Positions 47,159-57,805 of a stretch of 64,000 bases of DNA are shown here, in pieces; the stretch's first letter is position 1, and every line of letters starts with the position of its first letter. Source of the stretch: Brachionus manjavacas (lineage: Eukaryota; Rotifera; Eurotatoria; Ploima; Brachionidae). Under the pieces are notes generated by a model. It did no database searches. It had not been told where the DNA came from and saw only the letters and a program-made list of their open reading frames with translations. The position numbers and the translations under genes were made by a program. The DNA is taken from the NCBI GenBank assembly GCA_019054805.1, contig JAHQIY010000002.1, forward strand, positions 3,534,001-3,598,000, written 5' to 3'.

Positions 47159-47850
47159 ATTAAAAAAAATATATATTTTTCCTTTTTTTTGCAAATGGTT
47201 AGCTAAATAGCAATTAAATTTTTGAGATAAAAAATTGAATTATCAATTCAATAAAATATGACAAAACAAGATCAAAAATTTTACAGTAATTTTCAAAATA
47301 ATTCTGAAGCCATTAGTAATTATTAGGATAGCTTTAAAAATATTTACATTTTTTAGGCAAATTTAAGTTTCAGATCAAATTTTAAGGTCAAAACGATCAT
47401 TTTAAATTTTATAACCTAATTAATCAAATGTTTTTGATAATTTTTAAAAAATAAATATTAAACATTACATTTGATATGCATTGTCTAATAATGACTCATA
47501 ATCAAAATAGCATCAAAATGATTTATCTCTACTTTATTTAAAATTCAAATTCATTCAATGATTCAATTTATAAAAAAATTTTATATTCCACTTAAGCAAA
47601 TTATAAATTATTAAACATCAATTTTTTTCGTCTTTAAATATTTTTTTATTAAAATTAATTAAAAATTTTAAACCTATTTAAGTTCAATAAAAAAGGATAT
47701 TGCTAAATTTTATAAATGAAAATAAACTTGACATAGTCCGTCAAATAATTGCTAAGTAAATTTTTTTTTCTCTATTATTATAATTAAATGTGACAATTTA
47801 TATTTTTATTTCAAACTTCAATTTCCCTTTTTTATCAATAAACCATCAGC

Positions 47851-48055
47851 TATAAATGGATGATTTAAAAGTATTCGCTAAAGATGAACAGTCCTGAAAA
47901 TTATTGAATATGGAGCATGGGTTCATTTGTCATATTCAAATGGAGTTCTTCGGTCTCGACAAATGCGCAAATTTCAGTATTTAAAATGGTAATGTTGTAG
48001 GGAGAAAAAGCTTCAATTTGAGAGATTGAACATTATGAATTTTGTATTGGAATTA
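47851..48055 (+). pseudogene. Reverse-transcriptase relic (R2/NeSL-like type)
   Basis: In one frame and its neighbour: MDDLKVFAKDEQS, then FFGLDKCANFSI and NGNVVGRKS. The sequence MDDLK(L/V)(Y/F)AK...FGLDKCA is typical of a group of non-LTR retrotransposons often annotated as R2-like. Stops are present and no longer reading frame survives, so it is a short dead piece. Confidence 0.6.
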
Positions 48056-48139
48056 GTGTTGGATAAGGTTAAGACAAACCGGTCCAATACACGGACGGTT
48101 TTTTGCGGTCATTTGGCCGGTCAGCTAGGCGATCTAATT

Positions 48140-48475
48140 TTTGGATCGCCAAAATAAACGCTCTAAAATAAACGAGAGCCAAAAAAAACCGGTCTAAAAA
48201 ATGCGAACGGTCAAAAATAAAGGCCGTCAAAAATACGGCCAACTTTTTGGCGGTTAGCCACTTAAATTGAAATTTTTTCGAAATAATGTTTTTAATTTAA
48301 AAAAAAAACTAATTAAAATGATAAAAAAAATTTAAAGATTTTAAATTTAAGATTTTAAAAAAAAAAATTTTATTTTTCAAAATTTAAAAAAAAATTTACC
48401 GCCCGCCAAAAAGTTGGCCGGTTTTATGGCCGCCCGTATATTTTAGACCGTTTATTTTGGTGGTCCAAATTTTTT
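48140..48475. repeat. G/C-containing foldback element
   Basis: The block around 48221-48258 (GGCCGTCAAAAATACGGCC then AACTTTTTGGCGGTTAGC) is repeated in inverted form at about 48397-48436 (CCGCCCGCCAAAAAGTTGGC...). Outer parts (CCAAAATAAACGCTCTAAAA near 48160 and TTTTAGACCGTTTATTTTGG near 48440) are also inverted partners. Many CGGTC/GGCCG motifs make the element stand out against the AT-rich background. No ORF. Confidence 0.7.
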
Positions 48476-48905
48476 GATTTTCTAAATTTTACGGTTTATT
48501 AAATATTTGAACAAAATTTGGTTAAATTCTCAATTCTGGACAAAAAAATTTTTTCTATATATCTAAGATTTTATCAAATCAACTATTCAATTTTACAATT
48601 TTTCCAACTTATTCAATTTTTCAAAATAACGATGATTTAATCTACTATTTAGTATCTTGTCATTACAATTAATTCAAATAAATATTTCTTTTAGTTAAAT
48701 TTATTTTATGTCCCAAAAGATAAATAATGAACAGCATGAAAAGATAAAACATAAAACTAGAATTGTAAGTGTAATATAACTAACCCCAAAATTAACCATT
48801 TTGTAGTGCAAAGTTTGTTAACTGATTAACTGGTCATAATTCAGGACATATAAACCTTATTTAATATTTTTTTTTTTAATTAGTTTTCAAAAGACCAAAA
48901 AAATT

Positions 48906-48979
48906 TGCCCAACGGGAGGATCGAACTCACGACCTTCGCGTTATTAGCACGACGCTCTAACCAACTGAGCTAGCCGGGC
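48906..48979 (-). tRNA. tRNA-Ile(AAT)
   Basis: The minus strand gives a 74-nt cloverleaf: acceptor arm GCCCGGC pairing with GTTGGGC plus discriminator A, D-arm TAGCTCAGTTGGTTAGAGC (box A), an anticodon loop with AAT (48943-48945), and a T-arm with GTTCGATCC (box B). No intron. A T-run follows (Pol III terminator at about 48898-48904). Confidence 0.96.
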
Positions 48980-49308
48980 TTCTAATCACGTTTTTGAAAA
49001 ATCTTATTTTATTTTTTTAAAGTGAGTACATCTTTTCTTTACAACCTTAAAAGTTATATTTGAAACTTTCAAGTTATTTTAAGAGAATTAATAATAAAAT
49101 TTGAGATCATTTAATTAACTTAATTTAATTAAAATCATTTAATAAAAATTAGGATTTATCTAATTTAAATAATAATATCAGAATGATTTTCATTATCTTA
49201 ATATAGAAAAAATTATTTATTAATTAGAATATAATTTTATTTAAAGAATAACTGTTAAAGTAAAAAATTTAATTTAATTTTTTTGTATTCATTTTTTTAA
49301 TAAATAGA

Positions 49309-50504
49309 ATAAATTGAGAATCTACATTTACATCTAATTTATAAATTAATTTACATTAATTATTCATTAATTGTTTTAAATCGGAAAAAAATTGAGATAA
49401 TTTACAAATTGTAGAGTTTGGTACAAGACCACATTGGTTTGTTAATACATTCTTGACGTAACATAAATTTGAATCTTTATTTAAAACCAACAAACGATCT
49501 GAAAATTTGATTGACAATTCATTCGCAGTTTTAGCTGTATAAGATACTCTGCATACAAATATCTCTTTATTTTGCTCTTGTTCTTGGTCCTGATAAGACT
49601 CAGGTAAAGATTGATCGTGTTCAAATAGAAGAGAATTGGCTGAACAAAAGTCTTGGGATCCAAAACCAAATGATTCAATTGTCATTTGAGAAAATGGTGT
49701 GGTATTTTGACTACATTGAGGTGATTCATACAAAACATTGGAATATGCAGATGAAACATTTGATCCATAATCCGAAGTGGTACTTTCAAATATTTCTGAT
49801 CCAGTTGAATCAAATTGAGTAATTGAATCCAGAGTTCTATTTCGTTCAGGTGTTGAAATCAGAAGAGGAAATTGAGAGATGTTAACACTGGATTGATCAC
49901 AAACATCATTTGATTTATCATTGAATAAATTGGCTCTGGCAACACTTTTTTTCAATGTTTTTTGTTGAGGATTTATTTTGACAGGAGTTACAACATTAAC
50001 TTTGGTTATTGAAATGTAGGTTGATTGATTCATCAAATGATCTTGAGAGCCACAAAAACCAGTGCTTATTTTTGATTTGGCTTTTTCTAGAAATTTGGTA
50101 ATTTGGTTTGGCATTTTTACTTTTTTATTTACTTTTTTACTTGAAATATCTCTAATGATTCTACAGTACCAAAATATTCAAGTATTTATAGACACTATTT
50201 CTTCATTAAACAGAAGTGTTTTTGACCACAAAGTATCTTTGAAAGTTGTCTTGTTTTTATCTACTTCCTTCGGTTTTTACTCAAAGTTATTCTGGTTTTG
50301 CTTTTAATTAGTTGTTTCAGAGATAATGAAAAATAAATTATTGGGTCAATTAATTTTTATATCAATTAAATTTCTCAATTTATTTGAGTCCAATTGAAAT
50401 TTGATCTAATTAGATGGAGTAAAATGTTACTCAGCCTTTTTTAAGATCTTACCGAAACTATTTCAAAATTGATTTTTAGTACATAATTTTGGTACCATGA
50501 AAAA
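49309..50504 (-). repeat. Inverted duplication, copy B (contains SH3-like gene)
   Basis: The inverted counterpart of 23469-24668, about 25 kb away. The upstream part (50120-50504) is almost identical to copy A, apart from small indels just before the ATG. The 3' flank is clearly more diverged. The same TATA box (50184-50190 on the plus strand) is kept. Confidence 0.9.
49356..50114 (-). CDS. SH3-like-domain protein, copy B
   Basis: One exon of 252 residues, equal in length to copy A. Residues 1-132 are identical to copy A; 9 substitutions lie between about 133 and 252 (for example CSQNTT for CRQNTT, ESYQDQ for ESSQEQ, DSNLCY for DSNFCY, CKLSQFFSD for CKLPQFLSD). Disordered Ser/Thr/Gln-rich head and C-terminal SH3-like fold as in copy A. 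Both frames are intact, so both may be expressed. The family is not recognised. Confidence 0.7.
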   Translation of the reverse strand: MPNQITKFLEKAKSKISTGFCGSQDHLMNQSTYISITKVNVVTPVKINPQQKTLKKSVARANLFNDKSNDVCDQSSVNISQFPLLISTPERNRTLDSITQFDSTGSEIFESTTSDYGSNVSSAYSNVLYESPQCSQNTTPFSQMTIESFGFGSQDFCSANSLLFEHDQSLPESYQDQEQEQNKEIFVCRVSYTAKTANELSIKFSDRLLVLNKDSNLCYVKNVLTNQCGLVPNSTICKLSQFFSDLKQLMNN

Positions 50505-50654
50505 CTCAAATCAATTACCGTTCTTTTCTTTTAGAACATATATTTTATTTTATCTAAGATTATCCTTTTTATTAAATAATTTTAATTTTTTTTTACTTTC
50601 TTTTCAATTTTTTTTTTAGCTTTTTTTACTTAATAGTGATTTTTTATGTTATAA

Positions 50655-50700
50655 TTAATTCCGAACGAGCTCTAGTTCAGTACAGAAAATAAAAAGATAT
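50655..50700 (+). repeat. Retroposon tail with hairpin
   Basis: CCGAACGAGCTCTAGTTCAG then TACAGAAAATAAAAA matches the tail family at 44880. A long T-rich tract (about 50570-50650) precedes it. Confidence 0.65.
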
Positions 50701-50805
50701 TTTCTTTTTATTTTCTGAGATAAAAACTTTATCTTGGTCTATTTTAAACTTTTTTTCTATAATTAAGTACAGAATCTCTATATTGATTGTCTTGGAATTA
50801 AAATT

Positions 50806-51046
50806 TTTGTACTAATGCTTTAAAACTTGTTTTGAAAGTTGAAACACCATTGAACATTTTTTTCACCTTATATTTAATTCTGCAAAAAAATTTCAAGTTA
50901 ATTAGTTTTTTGTTTTTAAAAATTTTTGATAGAAAACAATTTCGAAGAAATTTTCAAAGATTTAGAAGAATTTAACATTAGGTGAAAAAAAAGTTATTTA
51001 TTATTCTTTCACTTCAGAACAAGTTTAGACCATTAGTGCATAAATT
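50806..51046. repeat. Imperfect inverted-repeat (foldback) element
   Basis: About 85-bp arms, 50806-50890 and 50958-51046, are inverted, diverged copies. Shared blocks are GTACTAATG / CATTAGTGC, AAACTTGTT / AACAAGTTT and TTTTTTTCACCT / AGGTGAAAAAAA. No ORF in the 70-bp core. Confidence 0.6.
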
Positions 51047-51968
51047 ACATAATTTTTAACCGGCTTCGAGATTTTTGGTAAATCCATTTTATTCTCTTAC
51101 ATTTCTTAATTGTTAACCTTCAATTTTTGGAAGACAAGTTGGCAAGTTTTTTTTCTATTTTACATCTCTAAAAATAATTGCGTGATTATATTTCAAATTT
51201 TAACATGCTTAAGTATTGAGTTATAATGAAACAACGTAATTTCAAAATTTCAAAAAAGTTAAAAAAAACTTGCCAATTTTAAACGTATTTTTAAGATTTA
51301 GGTAAAATCATTTTTAGAACAGCATTAAAAATTAGACATAACATTTTAAAGTTTTGATAAAAAAATTGATACAATTCAAGATACCAAAAATATTTGTTGA
51401 ATTTTTCTTTATTCATAAATTAGTTCGTGTGGGTCCGGAAATATCAGAATGATGCTTAGACATCTCTTTTAGTTCTAAGATAATTTTTACTAATCTAAGT
51501 TGAAGATTTAACTAAGAGTCACGCGATTGAATATTGAATTAAAAAATACCGTAAAAAGCAAAATAGATTAAAAAAAATTTGAAGAAATTAATTTTTTTGA
51601 AGATTTGAATTTTTAAGATTTTTTTTAAATCCAGAACAATAATAGCTGACCATCTTAAACAAAGAAAATTTATTTATGGTTCAATATTTAATTACAGCCA
51701 CTAAAGAAATTCGATACTATTAAAAAAAAAATATAGAAAATTAGAGATCTTGTCGATCGATATTTATAATTATAAAAAAATCAATTGAGATAACAAAAAA
51801 AAACATTTTGCTCTTCAAAATCATTAAAACAAATTTATTATTCATTCGTATCTGAAGAAGTCAATCATCAAAATAGATATACAAATAGATTATAATTTAA
51901 ATTTCTTATTTATTTAGAAAATAAATGAATACAATGTAATTTATATTTAATCTAAAGACGAAAAAAAG

Positions 51969-52040
51969 TAGCAGCGAATGGTTTCGATCCACCGACCTCT
52001 GAGTTATGAGCCCAGCACGCTTCCACTGCGCCACGCTGCT
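51969..52040 (-). tRNA. Initiator tRNA-Met(CAT), copy 1
   Basis: 72 nt on the minus strand. The acceptor arm is AGCAGCG with CGCTGCT, giving A1:U72, and the T-loop is ATCGAAA with A54; both mark the eukaryotic initiator rather than the elongator. Anticodon CAT at 52006-52008. Box A TGGCGCAGTGG and box B GGATCGAAACC are clear. A T-run terminator follows. Confidence 0.96.
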
Positions 52041-52523
52041 ACACATTCAATAAAATGAATTTTGATTATAATAAATAGAAATTCATGCTTTCAATAGAAG
52101 TTTTAATAAACTATGAAATAGCTCAATTGTAAAGAATGTTAAAATAGCCAAAAAACTAGAAATTAGGAAAATTTATCAAGCTTTTATTCTCAAAGAATTT
52201 TTTGTTCTATAGTCTGCGTTGAAAAAATTAAAAATATATATTGTAAATCCTTCATTATTTCTTTTGGTTTTAATTTAATTAATTAATATTAATATAGGAA
52301 TAATTTTAATAAAAATCGAAAAAAAATCATAAATCAATATAGAACTATGCTTGTACGAATGAAAATTAGCCAAAAGAAATTTTTGCCAAAAACATTAAGA
52401 CAATATGCTCAAGTTTTATTTTATTTTTATTAAAAAAAAATAATAGTCAGTAAAAATTAAACTTATTCGATAAAATCATATTAAATTGAAAATACATCCC
52501 CATGAAGCTTAAAAATTAACAAT
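52041..52523. other. Intergenic, no feature recognised
   Basis: AT-rich spacer between initiator tRNA copy 1 and the stop of ATG3. Confidence 0.4.
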
Positions 52524-53513
52524 TCATATAGTGATATTTCTAGTATAATCGTATTCAATCGTTGGTATAACAGATTGGACAAATTTCAAAAACACCATTA
52601 AATAACTATGGACCTCCAGTTCTTTTCCTGACTCAGCCATCAAGTTCATGAGTTTTTTCATTACTTCAGCATGTCTGCATGGATGAATAGAAGCCATCAA
52701 AGTTCCCGGTATATGCGGATGAGTTTCAAATGTCACTGTTTTTTTGGCATGATCCTCACTTATATCATCATACATTTGCTCTATTGTCAATGGCTTGTTA
52801 TTCTCATCGTATCCGGACAACCATAAACGCGGAGTACGGTAATAGTTATCATAAGTAATATTTAAATCATAAGTTCGAGTTGGGATGAATATCTCTTCGT
52901 CTTGCTCGGCCTTGGCTAGCTGAACATCTGGTTTAACATTTTGTTTGGAAGGTTTTGTGATCACCGTGGTTTCATCATCTTCAACTACGTTGTGATCGTA
53001 TTCGTCCATGTCCAAGGCTTCCTCGTCTTCATCTTCTTCATCTTCTTCTCTTTCCAAATCTTTAATATTTTTTAATTCGTCATCGCTTTCCTTTTTATCA
53101 TTCTCATCGAAAATTTCTTGAGCTTGGTTGGCACCTTGAGTTGAATTGTTGTCCATAAAATGCGTGTCAACCCAGCCTCCTTCACCAGATTCAATTTCTA
53201 TTACTTTTTCTTGAGTGTTCTTGAACGATTCCATCAAATGGCGACACCGTTTGCTACAAGGTACATTTTTGGTTATTAAAAATTGTTTCTCAGCTGGCAA
53301 ATAATCTTTGCATGCTTTTGGATTAGTAATGTTCGCCCATTGCCAAGTTGGACAATGCCCAGTTAAAAATTCGCCTGCAGTTACGAATTCTTCTGGGGTT
53401 ATGAAACCAGTTTCACGGAATTTCGACTCTTTCAAAACTGGTGTAAATGTATCTGCAATATTAAGCGCCGCGTTTAATGCTCGATTCTTGATTTCGTTGA
53501 AGACACTAGCCAT
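52524..53513 (-). CDS. ATG3: Autophagy-related protein 3 (E2-like enzyme)
   Basis: A single exon encodes 329 residues (human 314). ATG3 transfers ATG8/LC3 to phosphatidylethanolamine during autophagosome formation. The start has the amphipathic helix (MASVFNEIKNRALNAALNIA). FKETGxLTPEEFV-like FRETGFITPEEFVTAGEFL and CPTWQWA follow. A long acidic flexible region (about 130-195, runs such as EEDEEDEDEEALDMDE) is the ATG7/ATG12-contact insert. The catalytic cysteine is Cys279 in HPCRHAE, near the usual place before the C-terminus. The end FLKFVQSVIPTIEYDYTRNI is typical. No intron. The gene lies between two initiator tRNA genes. Confidence 0.96.
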   Translation of the reverse strand: MASVFNEIKNRALNAALNIADTFTPVLKESKFRETGFITPEEFVTAGEFLTGHCPTWQWANITNPKACKDYLPAEKQFLITKNVPCSKRCRHLMESFKNTQEKVIEIESGEGGWVDTHFMDNNSTQGANQAQEIFDENDKKESDDELKNIKDLEREEDEEDEDEEALDMDEYDHNVVEDDETTVITKPSKQNVKPDVQLAKAEQDEEIFIPTRTYDLNITYDNYYRTPRLWLSGYDENNKPLTIEQMYDDISEDHAKKTVTFETHPHIPGTLMASIHPCRHAEVMKKLMNLMAESGKELEVHSYLMVFLKFVQSVIPTIEYDYTRNITI

Positions 53514-54879
53514 TTTTAAAACTCGGTTAAAAATAAATTAAAAATCTTATGATTTAAGATAATAGGTGGTGAACAAAATGATGTTTGATAAGAGCGGAGA
53601 TGGGATGCAAATTTTTTGAAACTTTGACTTAGATTTGAAGATGAAAAGTAAGTTTAAACTAGTAAAATTTTATTTTATTTTATGGTAGAATAATGTTAAA
53701 TTATACTTAAATTTTTAAGTTAAAAAAATTAAATTCCGAATTAGATTTACTTTCTATGCTCTTATTCCAATTGCGTAATTTGAGCCCTGTTGAAAAATTT
53801 GGCCGTCGATTTAAAATATTGTGAAGTTAATATTGAAAATTTTTTATAATTTCGACTCTAAATATGCCATCATTTAGGTTGAATTTTTTTTCAAAATTTA
53901 AAAAAAAAGTAGCAGCGAATGGTTTCGATCCACCGACCTCTGAGTTATGAGCCCAGCACGCTTCCACTGCGCCACGCTGCTTCGTATAAGACAGTAATAA
54001 GATCATTATTTAAAATCCCTAAATAGAAAAAGTCATGCATAAATTTTTCTCATCAACGTGAGTTATTTGTCCCAAAGTCCAAAAGAATAAAAAATTAAAT
54101 ATTCAAGATTTTATTTATTGAATTAAATATTAAAATAATTAGTTTAGATCGAAGTGGTCACGTTTCTCAACAGAAAAATCAATTTGAAAAAAATTTAAAA
54201 CTTTTTTTTCTAAGAATCAGTTTTCATATATTCGTGTAGTTATGCATTAAATTTTTCCAAGTATTGTGAATCAATTTTACTTGATTCATTTCGTCAATTA
54301 AAAATTAAATCAAAATGTATTTTTCAAGAAAGCATTTTTTGAACTGTACTAATTTTGTCAGTTGAAAAAATATTAAAAAGTTTAAGTTTATTTTATTTAA
54401 TTTATAAATCGATATCATTAAATTATTTAGAATAAAGTTAGTTTGATTTAATAAAATTTGTACTTAGATTTTAGTCAGGGTTTTTGAACAATTTTTTTAA
54501 AATTTTTCAACTTTTAGAATTGTTTTGAAAAATTACAATTTACCATTTAAAAGCTATATTCTCAGCTTTAGAAATTTTCAAAAATTAAATTTGTTTAAAA
54601 TAACAATTTTTAAATATTTACTAGAGCATTTTGATTTAATGGCGATGATTAAATTTCTAAAATGTTAAATATATATGAGGGCTTTAATAAAATATAGATT
54701 AACCTGAAGTTTTCCCTTGCAAAAATTTACCGAATTTTTAGACCATGCTGTTTGACAGCTCAATGTCAATTGGAAAACATAAGGTAATCCTGTTAAAGTG
54801 CTTATTTCTGTACATTTAAATAGATCATTATTTAAAGATATGCTTGTTTCCAAGTATTTTCTATCATTTTTTTCTTTTA
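53514..54879. other. Intergenic, contains tRNA
   Basis: AT-rich. Contains initiator tRNA copy 2 (53910-53981). Nothing else recognised before the LINE fragment. Confidence 0.4.
53910..53981 (-). tRNA. Initiator tRNA-Met(CAT), copy 2
   Basis: The 72 bases are identical to copy 1 at 51969-52040, with anticodon CAT at 53947-53949 and the same A1:U72 and A54. The sequence outside the gene and its T-run terminator is unrelated, so this is not part of a larger duplication. Confidence 0.96.
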
Positions 54880-56006
54880 TCCTTGAGCTATAGAAGGCAA
54901 AAAGTGGTTATGGGCACGTCGGAGTCAAGGTGGAGAAAAATAACAAGTGGTGTGCCTCAAGGATCAGTATTAGGTCCTCTTCTTTTCGTGATATATATCA
55001 AAGACTTTCCAGACAAAATAAATAACATAATGCAGATGTACGCTGATGATAGTAAGGTGATTTCAGAGGGGAATGAAATGTCCTTACTATCATCAGCTAT
55101 CAGAATTACAAGCAGATATAAATGAAATAGATAATTGGTTTAAGAATAGGTCAATGTCCTTAAACAGTAAGAAATGCAAAATCATGCATTTCGGGAAGAA
55201 GAACCCAAGAAACAAATATTACATTCAACATGGAGAAGAAAAAATATGGTTGCAGGGATCGGAGGTTGAGAAAAATCTGGGTATTATGGTTTCAAGTGAT
55301 GAAAAGCATAGTAAACAAGTAGAAGCGGCGGTATCTAAAGCTAACAGTGCTTTAGGTAGAATGAGGAAAACTTTCAAATTTTTTAATATAGAATTGTTCA
55401 AAAAGCTGTATCCAGCTTTCGTCAGAACGCATTTAGAATTCGCTTCGGCGGTATGGAATTATATGACTAGAAATGAAATTAATAAGGTGGAGGTAATCCA
55501 GTAAAGGGCGACTAAGATGGTAATAGAATTAAGACGATTAGGCTACGAAGATAGACTTAGAGAGCTTGGGTTTACAGACCTGGAAGCAAGAAGGAAAAGA
55601 GGGGACTTACTACAAATATATAAGATAAGGAAAGGGTTCGAGAGGGTAGATTTGGATATCAGAGAGAATGAGGGAGTTAGTGAGGGGACAAGCAGGAGAC
55701 ATAATAGCCAAATAACAAGGGAAAAGCAATGAGGGACCATGAGGGATAAGTTCTTACTTAACCGAACAGCTACAACCTGGAACCTTTTACTCTCGGAAAT
55801 AGTAGAGACTGATACGGTCAATCAGTTTAAGGCCAAAATTGATGGACACATGAAGTCGGAGACCTGGAGAAGATCTGTTTACAGAATCTGATACTGAGGA
55901 ACTTTGACTAAATGCAACCTAGGTTGCAAGCTGGTAAAGTGCGGCGTTATGAACTGCACTCACACTCATGTGTTACAGCTCGAACTACTACTACTACTAC
56001 TACTAG
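54880..56006 (+). mobile_element. 5'-truncated LINE (Jockey/CR1-like) 3' end
   Basis: RT fragments in two frames: SGVPQGSVLGPLLFVIYI and QMYADDSK (RT domains 4-5, frame 1, to about 55070), then from about 55080 SELQADINEIDNWFKNRSMS, LNSKKCKIMHFGK and GSEVEKNLGIMVSSDEKHS..., continuing to KLYPAFVRTHLEFASAVWNY. An in-frame TAA at about 55502 interrupts VIQ/RATKMVIELRRLGYEDR; a TGA follows REKQ at 55730; the end is MRDKFLLNRTATTWNLLLSE and a stop at 55891. After a GC-richer 3' UTR the element ends in a clean (ACT)n run, 55984-56005. 5' truncation and these breaks mark a dead copy. It is the best-preserved transposon here. Confidence 0.85.
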
Positions 56007-57805
56007 ATGCCTTATCTATAATTATCTTTGACATTTTTCCAATTCTTTTGATCATAATTGTCATGTCGTAAGATTGGATAAAGAGAACTTATCTTAGTAT
56101 TCCAAAATGCACAAGAAAATTCAATTAAACTATTTAATATAAAAAGAGAATATTCCTAATTAAATTTAGTATTTGATAAATTTCTCTCTTTATTTTTATT
56201 TTTAAAATGAAAAAAACTTTAAGAAGCTATCAGGTCCAAGGGAGATTTTTATCTTCGTAAGATAAGAAATCGAAAATATTTAATCATTAAAATAATTTAA
56301 ATTGCTAGTCATAGATTTCTCTTTTATGTTTACGAAAATATTTAGATTCCTTTCTAATAATGGAGGCTAGTTTTGGAAAAAAAAAATCGAAATATATTCC
56401 GAGATATTTCACATGGAGGTTGCCTGCTCCTGAAGAAGTGATTCATGCAACATTTTTCTATTGAGTTCAGCCAAATCGGAACAAAAAAACAGATCACCAA
56501 ACAAATATTTTTTCTAGAAAACAATACTAATTTTTAAAGATTAGTTTGTTGAATGCAATTTTTAAATTCTGAAAGACACGTGCATAGTCTCTGCAAAAAA
56601 GGCAAGAATTTTCTATTGAAATATCAACATCTTGATTAAAGAACAGAGAAAAATCATAAAAAAGTTGAATAACTTTTTTCTATAAATTCAAAATTAGTTC
56701 TGTAAATGCAGGTTGGTGCGATATATATAGATATAAGAACTGTCAAAGTCTGCTGATAATGTGCAAATCTGTGAAAATTGCACTACGTTAGATTATTCTG
56801 AAATTTGATTTCTGATAAATTTGTTGAGTTTACCAGAAAATTAATGCAACTATGTAGCACCAAATTGCAAATTTTGTGCTGAATTTCAAAACAGAAGATA
56901 CAATAAAAACAAATTTAAGAACCGATCGTATTCTTAAACCGATTTTTTAATTTCGTTTCTTAATTCAAACCAGTTTTAAAGATTTTAAAAAGTTATTTTT
57001 TAATCCATTATTATTATAGATTCTGGCTATATAATTCACTTTTTAATTTAAAATGGAAAATCAAGATGGAAAAATAATGATAGACAAACAATGCACATAT
57101 TTAATTTCTAAAATATTATGATATTTTTTCGACATAAAAAATTATATACATAGATAATAAAAATTTGAAAATTTAAATATTTAAATTTCATTTAATAATG
57201 AGCATCTTTTTCAATTAAACCTTTTAATACTAAATATTTAATATCCTAAACAGATTGATAAAGGCAAAATGTTAAAATTTTTACATTTTTACATTTTCAT
57301 ATTTTTAGATTTTTTGTGCAATCATAGAATTTTTATTTTTTATTTGATTACAAAATAATTTAAAAGATTTTTTTTTTAATTTTCAGAAATATTTCGCAAA
57401 AATCTATAAAAGCGAAAATGCAAAAATGTAAAATTATTCTCATTTTGCTCTCTAGATTTTAAAGCCGGTTTTAGATCCGTTTTTGAAGCTCAAATTGCTT
57501 CTGCTTTGGAAATTTTTTGAAATATGATAATGAATTAAAATCAAATAGACTAAAGTTCTATTTTAGATTGACAATTTAAAAAAAATTCAATTTACTGAAT
57601 TGTTTTGTTCAAGAGAAAAAAATTCTAATTTTGTTGCCTTGAAATTTTGTTAAGTTAATCTTCAATATTGAATTATTTGCAACTCAAAACGATTGAATAT
57701 ATTTCAAGCACATTTTGCATTCATTTATTATTCTAAATAAATAATTTAAAAACTATCTGCACATGGATTTATTTTATTAAAAAAAAAAATTTAAATTCAA
57801 CAAAA
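56007..57805. other. Intergenic, no gene recognised
   Basis: AT-rich, with no coding-like frame. I see nothing I can name. Confidence 0.4.

Larger units (their letters stand above)
47159..48905. other. Intergenic, with RT relic and foldback
   Basis: Spacer between MKKS-like and tRNA-Ile. It contains the RT relic at 47851-48055 and the 48140-48475 foldback. The remainder is plain AT-rich. Confidence 0.5.
50115..51968. other. Intergenic, with duplication flank, retroposon tail and foldback
   Basis: Holds the rest of duplication copy B (to 50504), a retroposon tail at 50663 and a foldback at 50806-51046. From 51050 to 51968 I see only AT-rich DNA. Confidence 0.45.

Noticed and set aside
51969-53981. 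Elongator tRNA-Met
   Set aside because: A1:U72 and A54 in the T-loop mark the eukaryotic initiator form.
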